A DNA stretch of 64,000 nt from Nymphalis io (lineage: Eukaryota > Arthropoda > Insecta > Lepidoptera > Nymphalidae), in assembly GCF_905147045.1 (NCBI RefSeq), contig NC_065903.1, positions 12,710,001-12,774,000 of the forward strand, in the 5' to 3' direction. The notes below the pieces were generated by a model, which was given only the letters and a program-made list of their open reading frames with translations, did not search any database and was not told the DNA's origin. Position numbers and translations under genes: made by a program. Numbering within the stretch: position 1 is the stretch's first letter; each line of letters opens with the position of its first letter. Positions 44,086 to 53,830 of the stretch are shown here, piece after piece.

Positions 44086-44659
44086 ACTTCACTTTTTTTC
44101 TATTTTTCTATTTTTTTTTCTAGTTTTCGTGTCTATTATCACTTACACTTACACTACTAAACTAAAAGAGGACTATTGTTCCGTGTATATTTATCGAATA
44201 GGAATGATCAGTAAACATCAAATAATTTAAAACACTTCGACACTGACTGTTTATCAAAGAGCGCCAAACCTCTTTTCTTCACCTACCGCCTACAGTCGGG
44301 CCGTCTGAGTGGTAGGCGCTCTATGAGCTGGCTTCGATATACGGATCGCATTAAAACATTCGTTGAAAACAAAAATAAACTGGATTTAAAATTAACAAAA
44401 ATGAATTACTACGAAACTAAACATTTTCTGTAAATTTCTTCTTTGTGTTGGAGATGGTGCTGATTATAATGTACTATGATTTATTAGATTAGAATATACA
44501 TTCTTTAGAATTTCGTAACGACGTATCCCTTCTACGCGAACGAGATGAATTGTAAACACACGCTTGAAAAACAAACGTCGCCTGGTTTTGAACATCTCCG
44601 CTACGTCGTGAACACAATAATAAATTGTATGAATGGACAAAGAAATAATGAATATTTAA
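44086..44659. other. Noncoding DNA left of the DIRS element
   Basis: No gene recognised. The segment has mixed composition at 44490-44640, just outside the inverted repeat, and its origin is unclear. Confidence 0.4.
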
Positions 44660-44699
44660 ATTATGTGCCTTGTAGAAAACACAGCATCGCATTATGAAG
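44660..44699 (+). repeat. DIRS left inverted terminal repeat
   Basis: ATTATGTGCCTTGTAGAAAA then CACAGCATCGCATTATGAAG is the reverse complement of 49056-49092 except for a 3-nt indel (AGC). Weaker similarity continues to about 44715. Confidence 0.85.
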
Positions 44700-44901
44700 A
44701 AGCAGTGTCGACTCACCTTTATTGTTGTACTTACTCGCGTTTGTCTTAACCCGAATCCATAGATGTTCATCCTCTACCTTATTTAAAATATCTATGGTCT
44801 GTCACCGCAAGGCGGGAACCGGCCTGTCAAAGTCATTGCGTGTGTTACTCGCCGCCAAGTTGTGTACGATTTGAAATTTTTAATAAGTTTTAAGTTATAA
44901 A

Positions 44902-46020
44902 ATGAACGAAAACGAACCGAACGTAGTGATTACTAACGAAGACGGGTCGGACTCAGATTCGTCTGCAAGTTCTTCTCTGACGGAGAGTGAAAGGCCCTCT
45001 TTCAAAAGAAGAGATTCTAAAGAGGACCCTCGCTTGGAAGCGCTTATCAATCAGGTAGGATTTTTATCTAACATCTATATGCAGAGTCTCGGCGGCTCTC
45101 ATAATGACCAATCACAACAATCACAAGTGTCAAATAATCAGTGTTCAAACGAGTCATTTTTAATTCTTTCTCAGGCTACAGACACATTTCTTAATTTAGG
45201 CCAGGTAGCGATTGATATTGATGCAACGAAGTTAATAAAACCAGCTCATCCGGAGAGAGTTGACAAAATAAAGCTACTACAAAATTTTGGCTTATCAACC
45301 TGGTGTAATGTTAGATACTATAAGTCATTACAATCTTTTGCTGCCATACCTGGCTTTACTAGCTTAGTAATAAATGATGAATTGTGCCACCTCAGTAAAA
45401 CAAAGGATTACTTAGTAGGCACTGAGAATGTTATGGCTGCCTTATCAAATGCAATGTTTGAGAGTAATGATCTACTTCGTAGTGGTTTGCAGTCAGTAGT
45501 TGACTGGGCTTTTAAATCCCCAGAAGAATTAAAAGCATCAACCCTTTTAGAGAAGATTGTCTCTGCAGTTGGTAAAGGAACATCATTTTTTAAAAACTCT
45601 GAGGACATATTACAAATTGTATGTGGTAAGCGGGCTGAGTGTATAGAAACTAGAAGGGAGAGGCTAATTAAAGAGGTACCTAACAAGTACATACAGCTTG
45701 CACTTAGAAATATTCCTCCTTCAGAAACTTGTTTATTTGATCAAGTTAGATTAAATACTTTAATTCAGAATTTTGGTGGCCCGCAGCAATGGTTAAATTC
45801 TCTTGGGTTAACAGAAAAAAATTCAACAACATCATTTAAGAGAAAAAACCCTTCTCACTCAGCTCCAAACTCATTTCCTAGCTCTGTCCCAAAGAAACCT
45901 AGATATGAGGCACCTCGGAGGAACCTTAATTTTCAAGGTAATGAGTATAAGACCAGAGGCAAAGGTAAAGGTAGAGGTAAAAAATCCTCCTTTCGTACCT
46001 TTGATCAATCGAGACAGTGA
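44902..46020 (+). CDS. DIRS gag-like protein, intact ORF
   Basis: 372 aa from the first ATG, with AAA just before it. The N-terminus is acidic and serine-rich (NEDGSDSDSSASSSLTESER). The central part, about 100-290, has mixed helical composition with no recognised enzymatic motif. The C-terminus is strongly basic with a GKGKGRGKK-type tract near 355-365, suited to nucleic-acid binding; no CCHC knuckle is present. Position before the RT and composition identify it as the first ORF of a DIRS element. The RT coding region begins in another frame near its end. The frame is undamaged although the downstream genes are broken. Whether it is expressed cannot be judged. Confidence 0.75.
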   Translation: MNENEPNVVITNEDGSDSDSSASSSLTESERPSFKRRDSKEDPRLEALINQVGFLSNIYMQSLGGSHNDQSQQSQVSNNQCSNESFLILSQATDTFLNLGQVAIDIDATKLIKPAHPERVDKIKLLQNFGLSTWCNVRYYKSLQSFAAIPGFTSLVINDELCHLSKTKDYLVGTENVMAALSNAMFESNDLLRSGLQSVVDWAFKSPEELKASTLLEKIVSAVGKGTSFFKNSEDILQIVCGKRAECIETRRERLIKEVPNKYIQLALRNIPPSETCLFDQVRLNTLIQNFGGPQQWLNSLGLTEKNSTTSFKRKNPSHSAPNSFPSSVPKKPRYEAPRRNLNFQGNEYKTRGKGKGRGKKSSFRTFDQSRQ

Positions 46021-47640
46021 CGCCAAGCAGGGGTTCCGAGGGGGGCAATTAAGAGATTTCAGGAAAAAGTGGGAGGAGCTCGGAGCAACACCTTTTATTC
46101 TGAAAGTAATATCGGAGTCTCGGATACCCTTTGTTCAAAGACCTCCCTTAGTATACCCTACAACAGTAGTAGCACAAAGTTATGCTACAAAACCGTCTGT
46201 ACAAACCGACTTTACAAATCGAGGAGTTAAAGAGTCTTGGAATTTTAGAAAGACCAGTTTCTTTGACTCCCGGTTTCTTCACCCGGGTATTTCTAGTAAA
46301 GAAAAGCGATGGTGGCTTCAGACCTATCTTCGACCTACGCCAGCTAAACAGATTTGTGAAAACAAAACATTTTCAACTTATCAGCCATGCCACCATACCT
46401 TCAACCAGGCGATTGGTTGGTAAAAGCCGACATATCACAGGCTTACTTCCATCTACCTATTACTGCCTCCCACAGACCATTTCTGCGCCTGTTTTACAAA
46501 CAGGAAACGCTTCAAATGACCTCACTGCCATTCGGCCTAGCATCAGCACCCCGGCTTTTCTCAGCAGTAACTTGCTGGGTCACGGAAACTCTACGCAAGA
46601 GAGGGATGCGAGTGGTGATGTACCTAGACGATTTTCTCTTGGTACACCCTTCCAAGTTGGCATCACAGGCCGCGGAGGTTGTGGAGCTTTTGGAGTCCCT
46701 AGGATGGAAAATCAATTACACGAAGTCAACGTTGACTCCAGTGAGGTCCCTGGACTTTCTAGGCATAAATTGGGATACAGAGCGGAATATCATGTCTCTT
46801 CCGACCAAGAAGCAGACATCAATTTCTACTGCCTTAACAGAACTGTTAACCAAGAAAGCTTGCAATCTACGGCAACTACAATGCCTGCTAGGGCAGTTGA
46901 ACTTTGCATGCTTCGTGATACCGAGGGGGAGACTTCACTGTCGGCACCTACAGATCTTTTTAAGACAAGTCTCAGAGACTTGCATGTTCTTTTACAAACG
47001 GACGACAAAACGATCATTGCGTACATTCGCAAGGAAGGAGGGACTCACTCGATAGGTCTCCTGTTTCTAACATTTCAACTCTTGACTCTTCTAGACATGT
47101 TCCTTCCTGTTTCTAACATTTCAACTCTTGACTCTTCTAAATGGAACATAGTTCTGTCAGCACAGTATCTTCCAGGCAGGTACAATTCCATAGCAGACAG
47201 ACTGTCAAGGAGACGTCCAGTACCGGAGTGGCACCTACTACCTCTAACTACCTCAAAGATTTTCAGAAGATGGGGCAGACCCGACGTAAACATTTTTGCG
47301 TCAAAAACGTCGGCTATAGTACCAGATTACGTAACTCTCGATTCACGAGACTGTTCCGCGATGTTCACAGACGCTTTTTCAAGAGACTGGGATTATCGGA
47401 TGGGATGGTTATTTCCTCCCTCAAATCTAATACCAAAGGTACTTTCTCATCTGAAAAAGGGCGAGAGGCACCTACCTACTAGTAGCCCCGGATTGGGACC
47501 AACCCTTTTGGAAGGCAGATCTTCAGGCACGAGCTCTGGACGAGCCCATGACAGTGCCCAACTTACACAAGGTTTTAGTGGACCTGACAACAGTAGTAAC
47601 TGTCCACTTCCACAGATAGACCAGCTTGTTCTGAAGGTTT
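45990..47640 (+). pseudogene. DIRS reverse transcriptase / RNase H, frameshifted
   Basis: The reading shifts frame several times. First frame: FRGGQLRDFRKKWEELGATP, near 46030-46190. Second: LQIEELKSLGILERPVSL and VFLVKKSDGGFRPIFDLRQL (finger/palm motif), to about 46400. Third: GDWLVKADISQAYFHLPI, SLPFGLASAPRLFS and MYLDDFLL (catalytic YLDD at 46621-46632), then FLGINWDTERNIMSLP, to about 46960. Fourth, RNase H-like: DDKTIIAYIRKEGGTHS and PGRYNSIADRLSRRRP, to about 47460, where a further shift leads to VAPDWDQPFWKADL. A 46-bp duplication at about 47059-47139 falls in the RNase H part. The segment GRPDVNIFASKTSA onward is the DIRS region that in some elements forms a DAM-type methyltransferase; here that is only possible. 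Not functional. Confidence 0.8.
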
Positions 47641-47646
47641 GGAAAA

Positions 47647-48504
47647 TTGGGGGTGGGCGGACAAGTTAGCCACATGGTCTCAGGCCGAAAAAGCCTCATT
47701 AAAAAGAGTTGGCGTCGATCTACTCTTGACACATATGAACCAGCTATTAAGAGATGGTTAGCTTGGTGTAATGCTAGTAGATTAGACCCCAAATCACCCA
47801 GACCAGAAGACGTAGCTCAATTTCTTGCAGATACTTTTTTAAAGGAAGGTTTAGCATATGGTACTATGTTGGTTCATAAATCAGCAGTGGCAACATTTTG
47901 TGGGTAAAGTAGTACTATATCCTCTGACTTTATGGTGAAACAAGTTTTGAAGGCCATCAACAATTCTAAACCACCATCATTTAAACCACCAATTTGGGAT
48001 GCTAGACAAGTGATAGAATGGCTTAAAAATAACCCCAAGGCTGACTCATTATTCGATATTGCAAGAAAAACTGCAACAATTTGACTTTTAATATCAGGAC
48101 GCAGATTACATGATTTGACATTATTAAGATTATCTAAACATCACTTCATCGACAAAGGGCAAGAGATTTGTTCTTTTCCTGTATTCGGAGCTAAAACTGA
48201 TAATGGATCCAGACGCCAGTCTGGTTGGAGACTTCTACCTAATCAGGAAATTAATTTATGTCCAGTTCGATGGATACGTCTCTTAATTCAAGCAACTGAA
48301 AGTAGACGGACAGAAGATATAGATCATCTGTTTATCACAATAAGAGGTATTCCAAAACCAGCTTGCTTGTACCTGTAGAAGAAATTTTAGAATGAGGTAA
48401 CTGGAAAGCTATTGATACCCTAAGAAAGCATTATTGCCGAGAGATTGATACACGGGAACGCGAATTTGACTATAATTTATTTGATAACTTTAAAATAATT
48501 TAAT
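47647..48504 (+). pseudogene. DIRS tyrosine recombinase, broken
   Basis: One frame reads SWRRSTLDTYEPAIKRWLAW (N-terminal core-binding domain), then after an in-frame TAA (47905-47907) IWDARQVIEWLKNNPKAD, then after TGA (at about 48082) LLISGRRLHDLTLLRLSKHH, which holds the first conserved arginine (box A). After CLYL (stop at 48376-48378) the frame changes, and another frame gives GNWKAIDTLRKHYCREI, containing the likely catalytic tyrosine. The expected HxxR box lies between these parts and is not found, implying an internal deletion near 48375. Such enzymes insert circular DIRS cDNA. This copy cannot encode an active enzyme. Confidence 0.75.
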
Positions 48505-49055
48505 GTGATGACTTCATTGTGATTATATTGATCTCTTAAATACTATATATTAAAAGAATATGATTAGTTTGTTAATAATTAATATTTATAATTATTTTCA
48601 ATTATTTAAGAGTTTATTAAGTTTTTTGTTATTTTGTTTATATTGTGCCTCGGAGGCGTATTATGTTATAATTTATACTTCTGTTTTTTATTTCTAATTG
48701 CAGTATAATACTCATTTATTTTATTATTTTCTGTTCCATTTTATTAAACCCATTCTGGTTTAAATATAGTGTATAAAATATTTTCTTTTATATATCTCAA
48801 ATTGCAGAATAATAGATATAAATAAAAACTTTTCTGTTTGGTCAATTTAATGTCAATTGCAGGAGAATGGCAATTAATTATTCATTTTTATAATAGAAGT
48901 TATTTTTACAGATTAAAGAATTTTAGACTAATCTTAAGTTTTTTAAATTTTTTATTGTTAGGTCTATGGTTTAAACTTATTAGTAATTTAATGTTTAAAG
49001 TTTAATTCAACATTGCGTGTGTTTATTTGTCACCAGCAGATATCAAACACGTCGT

Positions 49056-49092
49056 CTTCATAATGCGATGTGTTTTCTACAAGGCACATAAT
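49056..49092 (-). repeat. DIRS right inverted repeat, copy 1
   Basis: CTTCATAATGCGATGTGTTT then TCTACAAGGCACATAAT mirrors the left terminus. Confidence 0.85.
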
Positions 49093-49097
49093 ATAAA

Positions 49098-49191
49098 CGT
49101 TTTACATAACAATAAAACGGTTATTATGCGATTCCTGCGATGCTGTGTTTTCTTTCGGCACATAATAACCGTTTTATTGTTATGTAAAACG
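49098..49191. repeat. 31-bp perfect inverted repeat enclosing a second terminal copy
   Basis: Arms 49098-49128 and 49161-49191 are perfect reverse complements over 31 bp. The 32-nt loop and inner arm carry CTGCGATGCTGTGTTTTCTT then TCGGCACATAAT, a second copy of the terminal repeat in the same orientation as copy 1. In DIRS elements an internal complementary region lies beside the right terminus; this may be its counterpart. Confidence 0.8.
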
Positions 49192-49793
49192 CTTATATAT
49201 TTTTTACAATTTTTGACCTGTTGTACTTCCACCAGGTTAACGAATAATATATATCCTGTTAAGATTTAATTGATATAATATAATAAGAATAAAATTAATT
49301 GGTATGTAGTGTAAGTTAGGCACAATGTGATTTCAATTTCAAGTTCAAATTTAATGGCAGTGTTTACATATGTAACGCTCGAGCGAAACGTTACAGACAG
49401 GTGTCCCGAATTATTTTTAAATATATTTTATGAATTCAAATATCGGAGTTGAACATGTGTATTCAGGAAGTCGTGTCTCGTTTGAGTTCCGAATAAGTTT
49501 TAATGGCATTAGTTTTGTAGTTCGACGGCTGACGCTCCCGAGGTGTCGGTGTTTGAGCTCAAACTTACCTCTGATTATACAACGCACGTATTTTTGTTTT
49601 ATAAATTTGTTCATAACGAGATATTATGTTCATGTATTCATTCGCCTGCACTTCTAACAATGAGATTATGGGTCACTTTAATGAATTGTTGTGGTTTCAT
49701 AGGATTGGGATCTTAATTCTGTTGAAAATCATTAAATTTGTGGATCAAAACTTCATTTTTTTTTTGAAAAACCAACAATATTTATAATACATT
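49192..49793. other. Noncoding DNA
   Basis: AT-rich DNA with a somewhat balanced block at 49440-49570 open on both strands (65 codons minus, 75 plus) but without domain or ATG evidence. Confidence 0.4.
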
Positions 49794-50118
49794 GAGCTTA
49801 CTAGAAAGCCGAGATGGCCCAGTGGTAAGAACGCGTGAATCTTAACAGATGATCGTGGGTTCAAACCCGGGCAAGCACCACTGAATTTTCATGTGCTTAA
49901 TTTGTGATTATAATTCATCTCGTGCTTTACGGTGAAGGAAAACATCGTGAGAAAACCTGCATGTGTCTAATTTCACTGAAATTCTGCCACATGTGAATTC
50001 TACCAACCCGCATTGGAGCAGCGTGGTGGAATAAGCTCCAAACCTTCTCCTCAAAAAGAGGAGAGGAGGCCTTTAGCCCAGCAGTGGGACATTCACAGGC
50101 TGTTACGGAGCTTACTAG
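49794..50118 (+). mobile_element. SINE A, full length, perfect 11-bp TSD
   Basis: The element (49805-50107) runs from GCCGAGATGGCCCAGTGGT to CAGGCTGTTACG, between GAGCTTACTAG at 49794-49804 and 50108-50118. With the 29907 copy this is the best consensus-like example; the B box is GGGTTCAAACCC. Confidence 0.92.
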
Positions 50119-50932
50119 GTAAGAGATTATTTACTGAACAGGTAAGTTTTCACATTTTAAAGAAACATTAATGAGCATGTACATACAATTCAAATTTAAA
50201 ATATATCGTAAAATTATAAGCATAAGTATACATATAATTTGATCAGTAAGTAGGTTATTAATAAGCCATTTAATTCAATAAAGCAACTTAAACAATTTAT
50301 AATTATAAACTATAAATTACATATAACATTTATTTTATATTAATTTCAATTAATAACAATAGAACTGTTCAATTAAATACACTGGAATAGCAAGCTCAAT
50401 GAAACATTAGCAATCAAATAGAAATAACAAATTTAAAATAATAAAAAAGATATTCATTTATTAATATCGTGGTAAGTTCAAATATTACTCACAATTAGTT
50501 CACAAATCATAAAATACATTGATGTTTTGTCAACAATCGAACATATTCATATGAAAATAATACCAGCGAATCGAATTTCGGCCGAGACGGGCATTCTCAA
50601 AAACTCGCCGTGTTCGTAAGAGGTTTATTACACAAGTGTGCGCAAACACAGGTACACTTTCTATTCTCCCACTCTCATTATCAGATGGGAGAGAAACCAC
50701 TGCCAACCACTATGATTAAAATATATAAACACTGTATATTATACCAATAAATTTGACTGTTTGTTTGATTTGTTTTTGGAAACACACACATGCATCATAC
50801 ATTCTAGTTGTTTGAATATATAAATTATGCGATTTAATATAATTTAAACGAAAATTTAAGTAAGGAAATTCTCTATCTGTGTGTCGTTATCAAACACGAT
50901 TTGTGGCGTTAACGTAAATATAAAAAAAAATA
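50119..50932. other. AT-rich noncoding DNA
   Basis: Nothing recognised, except an A-run at 50922-50930 that serves as the T-run terminator of the adjacent minus-strand tRNA. Confidence 0.5.
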
Positions 50933-51005
50933 TGATTCCGGCCAGGATCGAACTGGCGGCCTTCTGCGTGTAAAGCAGATGTGATAACCACTACACCACG
51001 GAACC
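50933..51005 (-). tRNA. tRNA-Val (anticodon TAC)
   Basis: On the minus strand, a 73-nt cloverleaf with fully paired acceptor stem (GGTTCCG with CGGAATC, one G-T), D arm TGGTGTAGTGGTTATCA, anticodon stem TCTGC/GCAGA with loop TTTACAC, and T arm GCCAGTTCGATCCTGGC. The discriminator base is A. A run of nine T follows on the minus strand, a good pol III terminator. It decodes valine GTA codons. It differs from the plus-strand copy at 23635 only at acceptor position 3. The flanks of the two copies are unrelated. Confidence 0.96.
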
Positions 51006-52069
51006 AGTTGAATTAAATGATAAATAATTAATATCGGTTATTTCGGCAATACATGTAATGTCAGTGAAAGTAGTTTTGGTCATTAGTAGTTCGTGTATTG
51101 ACGTATCGGATAAGATAATAACATTGTAAATATATTATATAAGATATTGCGATAATTGCTTTGCCCCCGTTAATTTGCTTTTATATGATAACAGCTAATC
51201 CACCCATTCCGCGCAACTTAAAGCTTTATAAGTAAAAAGGGAGTAGATATAAACAAACATTTTCTCGCATTAATATTAAGCAAGAATGCTCTTTACTGTA
51301 AATATTAATACTTATACTATGTGTCTACTATTAATTTTTTTTCGTATTATAAAATTGTAATCCTATGTGGCCTTACTTTAGTAATGAGTAATAACTACAA
51401 CCATTTCCGTAACGCTGTTGATTACAAGTATAAATAAATAAATAAACAAACATATTCAAAGCGATTTGCTAATAACTCTGCTATATTATGCACTAAGAAC
51501 TGTTTTCTATTCCACATTACTACTTACATCCTCTTTAATTTGACTTCCAAAGTTCCGATAACAACATTCCCGACCTTCAAAACGCCAATTTTTCGCGAAT
51601 TCATAATGAAATCGCTTCATTTCATTGTTAAAATTGTTTATTTAACTATACCTGGAATATGCTATACATAATTATAAGAACAAAATGGTTTAGTAGCCGT
51701 TTCTCTTCTTTTTCTAAACCGATTTCCTTATTTTCTTTTGTTTAGAAAACTATCATAAAATACGATTTGTAAAGCATATAACACGTAGGCACATGTTATC
51801 TATATATCACAGACACGGTGAGACTCCACGACAAGATATTCAGATGTAGATTACGCACCAAAATGTCACCTCCCCTCGCTGGCTGATCTCTTCGTACAAA
51901 TTTATGGCCAGAGATTTACCTCCTAAGTTTGTTTGTCTCGTTTGCAACTTCGAGTATGTGATTAAAACGTGCTTAGAGGATTCCTTGTCGCTTTACATAT
52001 TAGGGAACAAAAATCTGCAGTCTGAACAATGTGGTTTTAATGTTTAATTTATTTTTTTATTTTTTATTG
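51006..52069. other. AT-rich noncoding DNA
   Basis: No ORF, repeat or RNA recognised. Confidence 0.45.
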
Positions 52070-52210
52070 AATAGGTCGACGGATGATCGTATGGGCCACC
52101 TGATGGTAAGTGGTCACCAACGCCCATTGTAAGAAATGTTAACCATCACTTACATCGCCAATGCGCCACCAACCTTGGGAACTAAGATGATATGTCCCTT
52201 GTGCCTGAAT
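52070..52210 (-). repeat. Repeat B 3' half, antisense
   Basis: GGGCCACCTGATGGTAAGTG, CTTACATCGCCAATGCGCCA, CCAACCTTGGGAACTAAGAT. Ends abruptly at TTGTGCCTG, so it is 5'-truncated like a LINE-mobilised repeat. Well preserved. Confidence 0.8.
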
Positions 52211-52514
52211 GTTTAATAAATGTCTAAATAGTAATTAATTAATGGATGTTTTCTTTTAGTATGTTTAAGACAAAAAAAATCCTAATATATAAGTTCGTTA
52301 TTTCAGGATCCAAATTATTAAAGTTATTCCTGCGATAACAGTTCAAATACCTAGTTGAATTAATTAGAGATACTTCAGTTTCCTCAGTTAAAATAAAAGT
52401 CTTAATACAACAATTCGTACAATTGTTTATCTTGTAAAACTTTTCTTAAGATATTAATTAGTATTTGTCTTCTGATGGGAAAGTAATAGCTATACAAATA
52501 CTTTCAAAAGATTA

Positions 52515-52715
52515 CGGTTTCGAACCTGGGCATCATCATCATCTCTCATGCTCGGTGGTGAAAGAAAACATAATGAGGTACAGGTTTCCTAAGACGTATT
52601 GTGTGGGATCACAATCTGATACATGCGTATCCACTAACTCGCATTGAAGCAGCGTGTTGTAGTAACTTTCCTTCTCTTAGTAAACAAGACCAGCACAGGA
52701 CATTTACAGGCTCTC
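52515..52715 (+). repeat. SINE A, highly diverged
   Basis: GGTTTCGAACCTGGGCATCA (B-box region), GGTGAAAGAAAACATAATGA, ACTCGCATTGAAGCAGCGTG and CAGGACATTTACAGGCTCTC keep the family block order. Old copy. Confidence 0.6.
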
Positions 52716-52799
52716 ATTTTATTATAATTTGTTAAATTTTATAATTCTCTGCTTCCAAGTCAGAAATACAGGAGCATAATAAGATTTAAAGCATGAATA

Positions 52800-52945
52800 A
52801 TATACGAATCGACGTTGGTCAAAGTTATGGCGGAAGTGACGGCAAGCGGTGACGTCAACGTCGATTAAGACTTGTGTGAATAGAGTAATCAGCGCCTCGT
52901 GACTTTCATTTGACAGCGATTAATTGCTCTTAAATGGCACTTGAA
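52800..52945. other. Island with CRE palindrome and 11-bp inverted repeat
   Basis: TGACGTCA lies at 52850-52857. AATCGACGTTG (52807-52817) and CAACGTCGATT (52856-52866) are perfect inverted complements 38 bp apart. Then CAGCGATTAATTGCTC follows. Unique, no ORF. Candidate enhancer with CREB/ATF- and homeodomain-type sites. Confidence 0.3.
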
Positions 52946-53295
52946 AGCTTACATTTCCTAAGTCATAGTTACCTAACTAAGTTTTAATAACCATTAATTC
53001 TTTTCCTAATTAATCATTTGTTTTTATATTGTATACAAGTAATTATAAAAAGATAAAGAGGTACGAGTACTTATGTAGTAGACACAAAAATAAAAAAAGC
53101 AAAATCAAGTTTTTTCTGTGAAGTTGCGGATATTTTCAACACAATAAATTTTAATTTATAAATAATATAGTAAGTAATTTGATAAAAACAGTAACTACTC
53201 AATTTCTTGTCGATTGTTTGCGGTGGAATCTTCACTTTGACCCGGTTGTAGTTCTATATCGATTAAGTATTTATGGATTTCTGTTTTCTTTTAGA

Positions 53296-53433
53296 TGTGG
53301 TATGTCTATTTGCGGGCCTCAGGAGTCAGACCGAATAGATGCCATGTCAGCAAATGTGAAGCAGCTCTCTAATGTGGTCATACCCTCTCTCCGCCGTCGC
53401 TCTCTCCTCCTGCACGGCGCGTCCCGCGTATAA
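53296..53433 (+). CDS. Candidate terminal exon, unidentified
   Basis: A pyrimidine tract (TTTCTGTTTTCTTTTAG) ends in AG at 53294, a plausible 3' splice site. It is followed by an open frame whose composition is richer than its flanks: CGMSICGPQESDRIDAMSA, then VIPSLRRRSLLLHGASRV and a TAA at 53431-53433. I recognise no family. It could be a last exon, a noncoding island or chance. No upstream exon was found, so this is offered only as a candidate. Confidence 0.25.
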   Translation, partial: CGMSICGPQESDRIDAMSANVKQLSNVVIPSLRRRSLLLHGASRV

Positions 53434-53468
53434 TATATACTTCGTTGCTATAAATTATTATATTAAGA

Positions 53469-53470
<2 letters not shown>

Positions 53471-53531
<61 letters not shown>
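53471..53531. repeat. (AT)n microsatellite, about 30 units
   Basis: Uninterrupted AT dinucleotides. Confidence 0.97.
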
Positions 53532-53534
<3 letters not shown>

Positions 53535-53784
53535 GTGTTACAATAGTAACTAGAAGTGTCCTCGGTACTCAGTAAATTGGGAGACAGCGGATTTGAGAAA
53601 GGGTTTCCTTTGGGATTAAGAAAGACACGATTCCTCGTAAACAGACACAATCCCTGGGTTAAGCTGCCAACTAAACTACGTTTTTCTTCCTTATTTTAAA
53701 GATTTATGGATGGCACCACAGAATACAATAAGTTCACAAAAATTTCTGAAATAAACTAAAAACCTTTTTCAAATTGAGTCATTG

Positions 53785-53830
53785 AGGCTGTAAGAAATAT
53801 TAACCGTTCCTTACATCGCCTTCTTATGTA
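53785..53830 (-). repeat. Short repeat B scrap
   Basis: GGCTGTAAGAAATATTAACC, GTTCCTTACATCGCCTTCTT. Confidence 0.45.

Larger units (their letters stand above)
44660..49191 (+). mobile_element. Decayed DIRS-like tyrosine-recombinase retrotransposon
   Basis: A single strand carries, in order, a gag-like ORF, an RT with YLDD, an RNase H-like region and a tyrosine recombinase, the DIRS order. Inverted terminal sequences occur at 44660-44699 and 49056-49092, with a further copy at 49137-49166. There are no LTRs and no target duplication, as expected for recombinase-mediated integration. The gag ORF is intact, but RT/RNase H has several frameshifts and the recombinase has stops and an internal deletion, so the copy is dead. 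Boundaries are set by the inverted repeats and could be off by some tens of bases. Confidence 0.85.

Noticed and set aside
53372..53650. Tyr-Ile repeat protein frames on both strands
   Set aside because: They are translations of the (AT)n microsatellite.
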